From the NCBI GenBank assembly GCA_905233915.1, contig CAJOFM010000008.1, positions 1 to 64,000 of the forward strand: a DNA stretch of 64,000 nt, in the 5' to 3' direction. Shown here piece after piece: positions 17,929 through 25,423 of this stretch. This DNA is from an uncultured Muribaculaceae bacterium. Its GTDB lineage: Bacteria; Bacteroidota; Bacteroidia; Bacteroidales; Muribaculaceae. A program made the translations under genes and the position numbers. Below the pieces are notes generated by a model. The model was not told the origin of the DNA. It did no database searches and saw only the letters and a list, made by a program, of their open reading frames with translations. Numbering within the stretch: position 1 is the stretch's first letter; each line of letters opens with the position of its first letter.

Positions 17929-18744
17929 ATGAAAACGAAAATGTTATTATTGGCTATGATGGCCTTAATGGCCATGACAGCCTGCACGAAAGATGACTCG
18001 GAAACGCTGCTGTCCAAGGATTATGACAACAATCAGGATTTGCCCATGTTTGAATACGACGGTACTAAAGATTTTGCCTTTTGGCCAACGCCATCGATAG
18101 ATGACAGTGGGCTGCAAGGCGGTGGCTATGACTTCGCTTACTGGCAGCAGCACAAGGCCGAGGCAGAGAGTGTTGAGGCAATGATGGCCATGTGCAACAT
18201 CCCCAAGGATTTGTTGAAGGCCATGTCAACCCGAAATTTGGTCATAACCTGCTCAAATTACCCGTATAATGCAATATTCGGGGCTTACAACGATGCTTAC
18301 AAAGGCTTTCTGGGAACCATCGTAGACTTTAACGGATATGCTGAACTCATGAAACGCAAGGGCGGTCTGCAGGCCACGCTGGACCTGTATGCTGAATTGG
18401 ACGGCCGCGCACTGGACATCTCGTTCACGCGCTTTCAGCCTTGGACATTCTTTGTCTGCTCCGCTGTGGATCACAAGGTGCTTTCCAATGAGCAGGTAGC
18501 CCGTTTAGCACAAGTCGTAACCTCAAGATTTAACGATGGGACCAAGGACACCAATCTCGCATTCACCTATCTACTCGGCGGTTTTATTGCCTATCACTAC
18601 GACACAACGCTGCCTGACGAGCAACTGTATCTCCTCAAGACATATATACGTTTTGCATGTCAACTCCCTCCTGTCAATAGGCCAGATGACCGCATCTCCA
18701 CCATCATCGAGTCCAGCCTGAATCGCCTTGGCAGCGTAGATTGA
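17929..18744 (+). CDS. lipoprotein of unknown function
   Basis: 271 residues starting with a lipoprotein signal (MKTKMLLLAMMALMAMTAC) and the acidic KDDSE stretch after Cys19 that often targets Bacteroidota lipoproteins to the surface. The mature part is soluble and rich in aromatic residues (DFAFWPTPS, GGYDFAYWQQHK), with a mainly helical second half. I recognise no family. It follows the receptor gene by 56 bases on the same strand, so it may be the last gene of the sigma/receptor operon. It may also be the first of a run of six envelope genes. A product that binds or processes the ligand of the receptor is possible but unsupported. Confidence 0.8.
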   Translation: MKTKMLLLAMMALMAMTACTKDDSETLLSKDYDNNQDLPMFEYDGTKDFAFWPTPSIDDSGLQGGGYDFAYWQQHKAEAESVEAMMAMCNIPKDLLKAMSTRNLVITCSNYPYNAIFGAYNDAYKGFLGTIVDFNGYAELMKRKGGLQATLDLYAELDGRALDISFTRFQPWTFFVCSAVDHKVLSNEQVARLAQVVTSRFNDGTKDTNLAFTYLLGGFIAYHYDTTLPDEQLYLLKTYIRFACQLPPVNRPDDRISTIIESSLNRLGSVD

Positions 18745-18768
18745 ATTCATCCTTAACAATACAAAATT

Positions 18769-19314
18769 ATGAAGAAGATAACACAGATACTATTGATGCT
18801 TGTCATTGGAGTTATCGCCGTTTCCTGCGACCATGATGAGCCTGATTATTACAGTCAAGAGGCTACTGGCGAGACCTTTATTGAAAATGGTGTGCTGGTA
18901 GAGGCCAATACCGATTTCTCTCAGGAAATGTTGACCTATGCACTGAGCAAACATGAATGGAAAAGCGTCTCGTTCTTTTTCTACGACAAAGAACATGTGT
19001 CCGATAAAGTCTCCTTGCCTGGTGGTCCGTTATACATCCACAGGGATGGAACCGTTGAGTATAGCGAAAGTTTGGGCCCTTACGCAAGCATTCGCCAATA
19101 CACGGTCAACGAGACTGTTTTGACGGTATCCATGAAGGACAATCCCGGGTGGAGTAACGCACTTTATTCTGACGAGTTGTACACCATCGTTTCGGTTGAT
19201 TTGAAGAAGAATTCCGGCAGAATCATCATGGACAGGAAACTGTCCGGTTTTGTTGATGGTCCTTACTATGGTGATACGCTGAATCAGCGATCTGTCTGGA
19301 CCTATAACGACTAA
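18769..19314 (+). CDS. small lipoprotein of unknown function
   Basis: 181 residues with a lipoprotein signal ending VSC at Cys20, followed by DHDEPDYY, an acidic surface-export-like signal. The rest is predicted mostly beta (KSVSFFFYDKEHV, GTVEYSESLGPY, TYTIVSVDLKKNSGRIIMD-like strands), as in small lipocalin-like or beta-sandwich lipoproteins. No family can be named. It starts 24 bases after the previous gene and is probably cotranscribed with it. The following gene has its own good promoter, so this may end the transcript. Confidence 0.78.
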   Translation: MKKITQILLMLVIGVIAVSCDHDEPDYYSQEATGETFIENGVLVEANTDFSQEMLTYALSKHEWKSVSFFFYDKEHVSDKVSLPGGPLYIHRDGTVEYSESLGPYASIRQYTVNETVLTVSMKDNPGWSNALYSDELYTIVSVDLKKNSGRIIMDRKLSGFVDGPYYGDTLNQRSVWTYND

Positions 19315-19322
19315 TTTATCCC

Positions 19323-19371
19323 AAAACACCCATTTGGATATTGTGAGCGACAAACAAGTGGTTTACCTTTG
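19323..19371 (+). promoter_or_regulatory. promoter with conserved upstream block, FGE-like lipoprotein gene
   Basis: TTG (19341-19343), 20 bases, then TACCTTTG (19364-19371) form a good promoter. The -33 element is the end of a block AACACCCnTTTGGnTATTG (from 19325) that recurs before the serpin gene at 21695-21713 with the same spacing. The block holds an imperfect ACCC/GGGT palindrome and may bind a shared regulator. Confidence 0.6.
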
Positions 19372-19386
19372 CAACAATAAAAGACG

Positions 19387-20184
19387 ATGAAAAAGATACT
19401 ATTGATAATGCTTGTGTGCCTGTTGGCACTGGCGGGCTGTAAGGACGAAAAGGACGAGCCCACACCCGACAAGAACGCGATCGAGTCATTCACGGTCAAT
19501 GGCGTGTCGTTCAACATGGTAAAACTCAAGGGCGGCAGTTTGACGATGAACATGGAATTGCCGTTAACCCCGACAGTCGTACTATATCAGGACTCAACCC
19601 TTGATGTCACCCTTGCCGACTACAGTATCGGCCAAACCGAGGTCACACAAGCTTTGTGGCAAGCCGTAATGGGCAATAATCCCAGTTATTTCTCAAGCAA
19701 CGAAATCTTTATGGTTGAGAAAGAGGGGGAGTTTGAGGATGACCTGAACCGACCTGTCGAATGGGTATCGTGGGATGACTGTCAAGCGTTTATTGAAAAG
19801 CTGAACGAACTCACGGGGCGACACTTCAGGATTCCAACCGAAGCCGAGTGGGAGTTTGCAGCCCGTGGAGGAAACAAGACGCACGGCTACCCCTATGCGG
19901 GAAGTGATAACATTGATGATGTGGCTTGGTGTCTTGGAAACACCGACAACATGACGCATCCTGTCGGCCAGAAAAAGCCTAATGAATTGGGCCTCTATGA
20001 CATGAGCGGCAACGTGCGTGAATGGTGCCTAAATTGTATCTCATTTAGAATGGCCGATGGGACAAGCTATGCATACCGCATAGTTCGCGGAGGTTCATAT
20101 TGCCAGATGTGCTTCGTGTGGTATCGTGACCGTGCAACGCAAAATGTAAAAGGAAGCTCTCTCGGCTTGCGCCTCGCCATGTGA
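19387..20184 (+). CDS. formylglycine-generating-enzyme-like lipoprotein
   Basis: 265 residues with a lipoprotein signal (Cys18 in LALAGC) followed by KDEKDEP. The mature part is an FGE-sulfatase/SUMF1-type domain: IGQTEVTQALWQAVMGNNPSYF, PVEWVSWDDCQAFIEKLNEL, FRIPTEAEWEFAARGG, GLYDMSGNVREWC and YRIVRGGSY. True formylglycine-generating enzymes oxidise a sulfatase cysteine. Many lipoprotein relatives in Bacteroidota instead bind ligands or have no known activity. No sulfatase gene is nearby, so sulfatase maturation is doubtful. It has its own promoter and sits among lipoproteins of unknown function. Confidence 0.88.
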   Translation: MKKILLIMLVCLLALAGCKDEKDEPTPDKNAIESFTVNGVSFNMVKLKGGSLTMNMELPLTPTVVLYQDSTLDVTLADYSIGQTEVTQALWQAVMGNNPSYFSSNEIFMVEKEGEFEDDLNRPVEWVSWDDCQAFIEKLNELTGRHFRIPTEAEWEFAARGGNKTHGYPYAGSDNIDDVAWCLGNTDNMTHPVGQKKPNELGLYDMSGNVREWCLNCISFRMADGTSYAYRIVRGGSYCQMCFVWYRDRATQNVKGSSLGLRLAM

Positions 20185-20226
20185 TAACATTCATGAATTT
20201 AATATCGATAATAAAAACAATAAATC

Positions 20227-21027
20227 ATGAACACGATTAAGAAACTGATGGCACTGCTGCTGGCTGTGCTGGCGATGTCTTTACCCACATCTTGCAACGA
20301 TGATGAGCATGAAAACAAGCAGAAATTCACCACTGCCATCAATAACCGAGCATATAGGGATGGCGAGGTCGTCTTTTCACAAGGCACGGCTGAGGTCGAA
20401 ATCAACTTTATTGCTCGCACAGCGATGCACACCATCAAAATCACAAGCACATACAAGGATATTGATGGGCAATCACACACGATCATCACGCCTGAGTTGG
20501 AAATGCCCTCATTATATGGCTCTCCCGTTAATGTCCATTCTTTCTCCATGACCGATGATCTGGGTAACGGAATTAAAAACTTGCATGGCAGCATCGACAT
20601 TCAAACTGGCATGATGTGGTACGCTTTTCAGCAGGATGATTACGCCATGGTCTGCACCACCAATCTGCTGTTCAACAATGTCATTACAAACATCAGCGAT
20701 GTGTCGGGCGCGACCATTAATACCAACATGTCATCTTATCTGTTTATGATGGACAGCAATGCTAAGACTTGTATCATGCAGATCAGCGATTTTGTACCGG
20801 TTGCCAATGGCGCTGTACATGCGGCAGTTGTTGAATACAAGGGCTTGAACATGACGATTACCGATCAAGGCTACATCATCAAGGCTGACCAAGCCAAGGC
20901 CACTCATGACAGCTATTACGACCTCACTGACGTGGATATTACTATCGATAGGGACTGCACCCATTTTTCCGGTTCATTCAACACCAAAGTGAGCCATCAT
21001 GACTTCAGTGGTAACCTCTTTAAGTAA
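20227..21027 (+). CDS. lipoprotein of unknown function
   Basis: 266 residues. The signal peptide ends LPTSC (Cys23) and is followed by NDDEHEN, again an acidic surface-export-like stretch. The mature protein looks all-beta, with alternating polar/hydrophobic strands (EVEINFIARTAMHTIKITST, LHGSIDIQTGMMWYAF) and a repeat-like pattern suggesting a beta-barrel or jelly roll. No family is recognised. It shares the opening MNTIKKLMALLLAVLAM with the serpin gene (MNTTKKLMTLLLVMLAL), hinting that signal peptides have been copied within the cluster. It starts 42 bases after the FGE-like gene and is probably in the same transcript. Confidence 0.78.
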   Translation: MNTIKKLMALLLAVLAMSLPTSCNDDEHENKQKFTTAINNRAYRDGEVVFSQGTAEVEINFIARTAMHTIKITSTYKDIDGQSHTIITPELEMPSLYGSPVNVHSFSMTDDLGNGIKNLHGSIDIQTGMMWYAFQQDDYAMVCTTNLLFNNVITNISDVSGATINTNMSSYLFMMDSNAKTCIMQISDFVPVANGAVHAAVVEYKGLNMTITDQGYIIKADQAKATHDSYYDLTDVDITIDRDCTHFSGSFNTKVSHHDFSGNLFK

Positions 21028-21064
21028 CCCTATATCATATTTGGATAATAAAATTTGATTGATC

Positions 21065-21679
21065 ATGAAGAAGACAATGATTGCACTCGTGTGCATGCTG
21101 ATGGCCGCCGGAACGGCCATGGCGCAGAAGAATTTCACTATTGGCCCCAAAGTCGGTGTGGACTATACCCACTGGTGGGGTAAAAACATCAACGACGAGA
21201 GCGCTTTGAGCTACCAGGCAGGTGTGTTCATGGAATACCGCTTGAACAATAAGTTCGCTATCGCCCCCGAGGTGGTTTTCGCTGCTCATAATCGCCCCAA
21301 GATGGAGTGGCAAGACTGGTGGATGAACGAGTATCCTGCTCGTGATATTATCACGACTTATCACACTAACTACATCAACATCCCTGTCATGTTCAAGTAT
21401 TATGTGACTTCAAAATTGAGCATTGACCTGGGCCCGCAATTTGGCTTTAAGGTCTATGACAAGTACACTGATAAGTGGGAGGAGGATGGCAAAAAGATGA
21501 AAGCAACGCACAACATGTACCATAGAAACTTTGATTTCGGCCTCGGTCTTGGCGCGACCTACAATTTCAATGAAAAGGTCTTTGTTCAGCTCCGCTACAC
21601 CCTGGGCTTAATCCCGCTATATAAAGACGGTAACGCCAGGAACGGCAACGCCCAACTCTCCATCGGCTACCGCTTTTAA
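21065..21679 (+). CDS. outer membrane beta-barrel protein (small porin-like)
   Basis: 204 residues with a type I signal peptide (MKKTMIALVCMLMAAGTAMA, then QKNF). The mature part is an eight-stranded barrel type: FTIGPKVGVDYTHWWGKN, then alternating strands, and a final strand ending LSIGYRF with a C-terminal Phe, the usual barrel assembly signal. It belongs with the PorT/OmpX-like outer membrane barrels. The function is unknown. I use the ATG at 21065; the frame is also open from a TTG two codons earlier. It follows the preceding lipoprotein gene by 37 bases and is probably cotranscribed with it. Confidence 0.88.
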   Translation: MKKTMIALVCMLMAAGTAMAQKNFTIGPKVGVDYTHWWGKNINDESALSYQAGVFMEYRLNNKFAIAPEVVFAAHNRPKMEWQDWWMNEYPARDIITTYHTNYINIPVMFKYYVTSKLSIDLGPQFGFKVYDKYTDKWEEDGKKMKATHNMYHRNFDFGLGLGATYNFNEKVFVQLRYTLGLIPLYKDGNARNGNAQLSIGYRF

Positions 21680-21692
21680 TTGTGAGATGAGA

Positions 21693-21741
21693 AAAACACC
21701 CTTTTGGGTATTGGCATTGTAACTTAACAATAGTATTTTTG
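21693..21741 (+). promoter_or_regulatory. promoter with conserved upstream block, serpin gene
   Basis: TTG (21711-21713), 20 bases, then TATTTTTG (21734-21741). The upstream block AACACCCnTTTGGnTATTG (21695-21713) matches the one before the FGE-like gene at every fixed position, with identical spacing to the -7 box. Here it contains a perfect ACCC-TTTT-GGGT palindrome. Confidence 0.65.
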
Positions 21742-21764
21742 CACTTGAAATAAAGCATAGAATC

Positions 21765-23012
21765 ATGAACACAACAAAGAAACTGATGACATTGTTGCTG
21801 GTGATGCTGGCACTGACGGCCTGTAAAGATGACGGTGATGTTGTTTATATGCTTCCTGAGAAAAAGCCCATCCAGTTGAGTGCTGAACAAAAGCAAATGC
21901 GTGACAACAACAATGAGTTTGCCTGGCGGCTGTTCCAGACCATGCAGGAGCAGAAAGGCGAGGTCAGCACTGTGCTTTCACCCATCAGCGTGACCTATAT
22001 GCTGGGAATGCTTAACGCCGGTGCAGCAGGGACAACACGCGACGAAATCACCGCAACGCTGGGATTCGGCTCAGACCCGACGGCGGTGAACGAATTCTGC
22101 AAGAAAATGATTGAAGGAGCGCCCAATGTCGATCCGGCCGCGACCGTTAAAATCGCCAACTGCATCAACGTCAATTCTGCTATGGGATTAAGTCTGCTCA
22201 AACAGTATGTCAACGACATGAAGAACTATTATAGCGCTCAAATCGAAGCTCTGGACTTCACCAAGAGCAGTACCTTGGAGAAAATCAATAAGTGGTGCTC
22301 AAAGAACACAGCCGGGATGATTCCCAGTATCCTAGACGAGTTGAATCCCAATGCCGCCATGTGTCTGTTGAACGCCATCTATTTCAATGCTGACTGGAAA
22401 GAGAAATTTGACAAAAACGACACCCGAAACTCGAGTTTTACCTTGCCTGACGGATCTATCGTGACGCGTGAACTCATGCACCGCAAGGCCATCGCACAAG
22501 GCTGCGAGAGCGAGTTGTGCTCCATGCTGCGCATACCCTTTGGCAGCGGCGGCTATAGCATGTATGTCATGCTACCTGCAGAGGGGAAGACCACGGGCGA
22601 CCTCATCCGCGAGATGAGCCAGCAGGAATTGACCGACCATCTGGATGCCATCGACATGACGCCCCACGAGGTGGATATTCTCATGCCTCGGTTTGAAATC
22701 GTGAGCGACATCGACCTGATAGATGTCCTCGAACCCATGGGCATCAAATCAGCGTTCACCACCAGCGCCGACTTCTCAAACATGTCTGACACGAGGCTGT
22801 TTGTATCCATGATGAAGCAGAAGGCCAAGATTGAAGTTGACGAGGACGGCGCCAAAGCCTCGGCAGTGACCGTTGCGGAGATGGGACCAACATCCCCTGG
22901 ACCACAGCATTATGAAAAAGCCGAGTTCCATGCCAACCGCCCCTTCCTGTATTTCATACTCGAGGAGAGCACCCGCAACATCTTCTTCATCGGCACCTAC
23001 TGTGGCAACTGA
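21765..23012 (+). CDS. serpin-family protease inhibitor lipoprotein
   Basis: 415 residues. The lipoprotein signal ends LTAC (Cys20), then KDDGD. The rest is a full serpin fold: NNEFAWRLFQTM, TVLSPISVTYMLGMLNAGAAGTTRDEI, LNAIYFNADWKEKFD, and FHANRPFLYFILEE near the end. The reactive-loop hinge reads VDEDGAKASAVTVAEM; small residues at the hinge are those expected of an inhibitory serpin that inserts its loop. Counting from the hinge puts the scissile bond in the segment GPTSPGP, uncertain by a few residues. Surface serpins of Bacteroidota such as miropin of Tannerella protect against host or neighbour proteases, and that role is likely here. It has its own promoter and a strong terminator downstream. 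Confidence 0.93.
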   Translation: MNTTKKLMTLLLVMLALTACKDDGDVVYMLPEKKPIQLSAEQKQMRDNNNEFAWRLFQTMQEQKGEVSTVLSPISVTYMLGMLNAGAAGTTRDEITATLGFGSDPTAVNEFCKKMIEGAPNVDPAATVKIANCINVNSAMGLSLLKQYVNDMKNYYSAQIEALDFTKSSTLEKINKWCSKNTAGMIPSILDELNPNAAMCLLNAIYFNADWKEKFDKNDTRNSSFTLPDGSIVTRELMHRKAIAQGCESELCSMLRIPFGSGGYSMYVMLPAEGKTTGDLIREMSQQELTDHLDAIDMTPHEVDILMPRFEIVSDIDLIDVLEPMGIKSAFTTSADFSNMSDTRLFVSMMKQKAKIEVDEDGAKASAVTVAEMGPTSPGPQHYEKAEFHANRPFLYFILEESTRNIFFIGTYCGN

Positions 23013-23088
23013 TGGAATACGTTTACCAACTCATGTGAGCGACTAACCATAATTTTTATTACACTTTTCTTGGCTCAACGCAAGCCTT

Positions 23089-23123
23089 ATTAGTGAGAGG
23101 TTCATTCCTCCCACTAATTTTTG
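23089..23123 (+). terminator. terminator of the serpin gene
   Basis: 12-bp arms ATTAGTGAGAGG (23089-23100) and CCTCCCACTAAT (23107-23118) with one mismatch, loop TTCATT, then TTTTTG. It lies 77 bases after the serpin stop. The gap from 23013 to 23324 otherwise holds only AT-rich sequence and the next promoter. Confidence 0.85.
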
Positions 23124-23250
23124 AATTGTCAAATTGTTTTGCTGAGAATCAAAGAATTAGCGATTTCGTTTTTGAAATCCTTGAAAAGCTTTTTGCCTGC
23201 ACGGTCACTAACTCGCAATAAAAAAGAAAATTATTGGATTTTTTGGGGCA

Positions 23251-23277
23251 TTGAGAATAAAAAAAGCAGTACCTTTG
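23251..23277 (+). promoter_or_regulatory. probable promoter of the flavodiiron operon
   Basis: A clear -7 element TACCTTTG at 23270-23277. The nearest TTG (23251-23253) is only 16 bases upstream, shorter than the usual 19-21, so the -33 assignment is weak. The start codon follows 48 bases downstream. Confidence 0.5.
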
Positions 23278-23324
23278 CACGATATTGTGAAAATCAACTT
23301 ATTAACTGACTATACTATAGACCA

Positions 23325-24512
23325 ATGGGTAAAAAACTGACTGACCGAGTGACTTGGGTTGGTAAGGTGGACTGGGAACTGAAGCGTTTCCATGGCGATG
23401 AGCTGTCCACTCACCGCGGCTCAAGCTATAACTCTTACTTGATCCGTGACAACAAGAATGTGTTGATCGACACCTCATGGCTGCCCTACAGCCGCGAGTT
23501 CGTCAAAAACCTCAAGCAGGAGATTGACCTCAACAAGATTGACTATATCGTGATGTGCCACAACGAGATCGACCACAGCGGAGCTCTCGTTGACCTCATG
23601 CGCGAAATCCCCGATACGCCCATCTACTGCACTGCCAAGGGCGAGGCCATCATCCGTGGCCACTATCACCAGGACTGGAACTTTGTCAACGTCAAGACCG
23701 GCGACAAGCTCGAACTGGGTGACACCACGCTCACCTTTATCGAAGCCACGATGTTGCACTGGCCCGACACGATGTTCTGTTACCTGAGCGGTGAAGAAAT
23801 CCTGTTCAGTAACGACGGTTTCGGTCAGCACTACGCTACCGAGTCGCTCTATGACGATCAGGTGTGCATGGCCGAGGTGCTACAGGAGGCCGAGAAATAC
23901 TATGCCAACATTATCGCCCCCTTCAGCCCCCTGTGCAACCGCAAGGTGAAGGAAGTCGTGGGGATGAACCTGCCGCTGAAGATGATTTGCCCGAGCCACG
24001 GCATCATCTGGCGTAACAACCCTGGTCTGATTATTGAGAAGTACCTGCAGTGGAGCGATGCTTACCAGGAGGATCAGGTGACCATCGTCTATGACACCAT
24101 GTGGCAGAGCACCCGTCTGATGGCGCAAGCCATTGCCGACGGCATCCGCGAACAGTCGCCCTCGACAACCGTCAAGATTTACAATGCTGCCCAGAACGAT
24201 AAGAACGACATCCTCACCGAGGTGTTCCACTCGCGTGCCGTGCTCGTGGGCTCTCCCACCATCAACAACGGCTACAGCTACGCTATCGCAGGCATCCTGG
24301 AGATGCTCAAGGGCATGAAGCTGAAGAAGAAAAAAGGTGCCGCATTCGGCAGCTACGGCTGGAGCGGTGAGGCCGCTAAGCTTATCACCGAGCACTTGAA
24401 AGCAGCTGGCATTGAGACCGTGAACGACGGCATCCGCACCCCATGGGTTCCCGACCAGGATGCCCTGGAGCAAAGCCGCCAGTTCGGCAAGGAGTTTGCC
24501 GCTGCCCTCTAA
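23325..24512 (+). CDS. FprA-type flavodiiron protein
   Basis: 395 residues of the A-type flavoprotein family, which reduce O2 to water (or NO to N2O) at a di-iron site in anaerobes. The N-terminal metallo-beta-lactamase domain shows the metal ligands in CHNEIDHSG (about residue 78) and further His/Asp residues (LHWPDTMF, SNDGFGQH). From about residue 250 a flavodoxin domain follows (VTIVYDTMWQSTRLMAQAIADGI, VGSPTINNGYSYAIAGILEML, FGSYGWSGEAAKLI). It is the first gene of a likely operon with the two Nfn subunits, which could feed it electrons. No fused rubredoxin is present, so a separate rubredoxin or flavin donor is needed. Confidence 0.95.
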   Translation: MGKKLTDRVTWVGKVDWELKRFHGDELSTHRGSSYNSYLIRDNKNVLIDTSWLPYSREFVKNLKQEIDLNKIDYIVMCHNEIDHSGALVDLMREIPDTPIYCTAKGEAIIRGHYHQDWNFVNVKTGDKLELGDTTLTFIEATMLHWPDTMFCYLSGEEILFSNDGFGQHYATESLYDDQVCMAEVLQEAEKYYANIIAPFSPLCNRKVKEVVGMNLPLKMICPSHGIIWRNNPGLIIEKYLQWSDAYQEDQVTIVYDTMWQSTRLMAQAIADGIREQSPSTTVKIYNAAQNDKNDILTEVFHSRAVLVGSPTINNGYSYAIAGILEMLKGMKLKKKKGAAFGSYGWSGEAAKLITEHLKAAGIETVNDGIRTPWVPDQDALEQSRQFGKEFAAAL

Positions 24513-24567
24513 AAATCTGAGAACAAGAAACACAATTCATACAATCAACTAGTAACTAAAAGAACCA

Positions 24568-25350
24568 ATGAACAAAATCGTTAGTAAAGAGCAGTTTTCT
24601 GCTAACGTGACGAAGCTTGTCGTTGAGGCTCCCCTCATCGCCAAGTCACGCCGTGCAGGTCACTTTGTGATCGTGCGTTGCGGCGAAAAAGGCGAACGCA
24701 TTCCCTTGACCATCGCCGACAGTGACCCCAAGGCCGGCACCATCACGCTGGTGATCCAGAGTGTGGGCGACAGCACACGCAAGATTTGTGCGCTGGAACC
24801 GGGTGAATGTCTGCATGACGTGGTAGGTCCCCTGGGCCAGGCCACTCACATCCAGAAGTATGGCACCGTGCTGTGCGCCGGTGGCGGTGTGGGTACCGCT
24901 CCCCTACTCCCCATCATCCGTGCGATGAAGGAGGCCGGCAACCGCGTCATCAGCGTGCTGGCAGGACGTACCAAGGACCTTATCATTCTTGAGGACGAAG
25001 TGCGTGCATCCAGCGACGAGGTCATCATCATGACCGACGACGGCAGCTACGGCAACCAGGGTGTTGTCACCGTGGGTATGGAAGAGGTGCTCAAGCGTGA
25101 GCATGTGGACTACTGCGTGACCATCGGTCCCGCCATCATGATGAAGTTCTGTGCCCTGTTGACCAAGAAGTATGAGGTGCCCACCGAGGCTTCACTCAAC
25201 GCCATCATGGTTGACGGTACCGGCATGTGCGGCGCGTGCCGCGTGACCGTGGGCGGCAAGACACGCTTTGTGTGCGTCGAGGGTCCCGAGTTCAATGCCC
25301 ATGAGATTGATTTTGACGAGTTGATGATGCGCCTCAAGGGTGCCCAGTAA
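24568..25350 (+). CDS. nfnA: NADH-dependent ferredoxin:NADP+ oxidoreductase, small subunit
   Basis: 260 residues of the ferredoxin-NADP reductase/PyrK-like family. An FAD-binding segment RIPLTIAD is followed by the nucleotide-binding loop CAGGGVGTAPLLPI. The C-terminal [2Fe-2S] ligands are DGTGMCGACRV and FVCVEGPEF. Together with the next gene it makes the NfnAB complex, a flavin-based electron-bifurcating transhydrogenase that couples NADPH oxidation to reduction of ferredoxin and NAD+, or the reverse. The same fold is also annotated as sulfide dehydrogenase; the paired large subunit favours Nfn. It follows fprA by 55 bases. Confidence 0.9.
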   Translation: MNKIVSKEQFSANVTKLVVEAPLIAKSRRAGHFVIVRCGEKGERIPLTIADSDPKAGTITLVIQSVGDSTRKICALEPGECLHDVVGPLGQATHIQKYGTVLCAGGGVGTAPLLPIIRAMKEAGNRVISVLAGRTKDLIILEDEVRASSDEVIIMTDDGSYGNQGVVTVGMEEVLKREHVDYCVTIGPAIMMKFCALLTKKYEVPTEASLNAIMVDGTGMCGACRVTVGGKTRFVCVEGPEFNAHEIDFDELMMRLKGAQ

Positions 25351-25351
25351 T

Positions 25352-25392
25352 TAGTTAACAGTTAACAGATAACAGTTAATAGTTAACAGTTA
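25352..25392 (+). repeat. TTAACAG-type tandem repeats
   Basis: A run of about five imperfect copies of the unit GTTAACA / GATAACA lies between the two Nfn genes, immediately after the nfnA stop codon. The same unit recurs between the M16 and rsgA genes (60030-60099), there in both orientations. The function is unknown. Confidence 0.65.
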
Positions 25393-25423
25393 TTGACTTA
25401 ATTTTAAAACGATAAGAACAACA

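Noticed and set aside
19387-20184. True sulfatase-activating enzyme
   Set aside because: It is a lipoprotein and no sulfatase gene is near, so only the fold is claimed.
14056-23012. Polysaccharide utilisation locus
   Set aside because: There is a TonB-dependent receptor but no SusD-like partner and no glycosidase in the cluster.
23121-23309. 62-residue frame in the gap before fprA
   Set aside because: It starts at the serpin terminator and covers the fprA promoter. Composition is that of AT-rich intergenic DNA.
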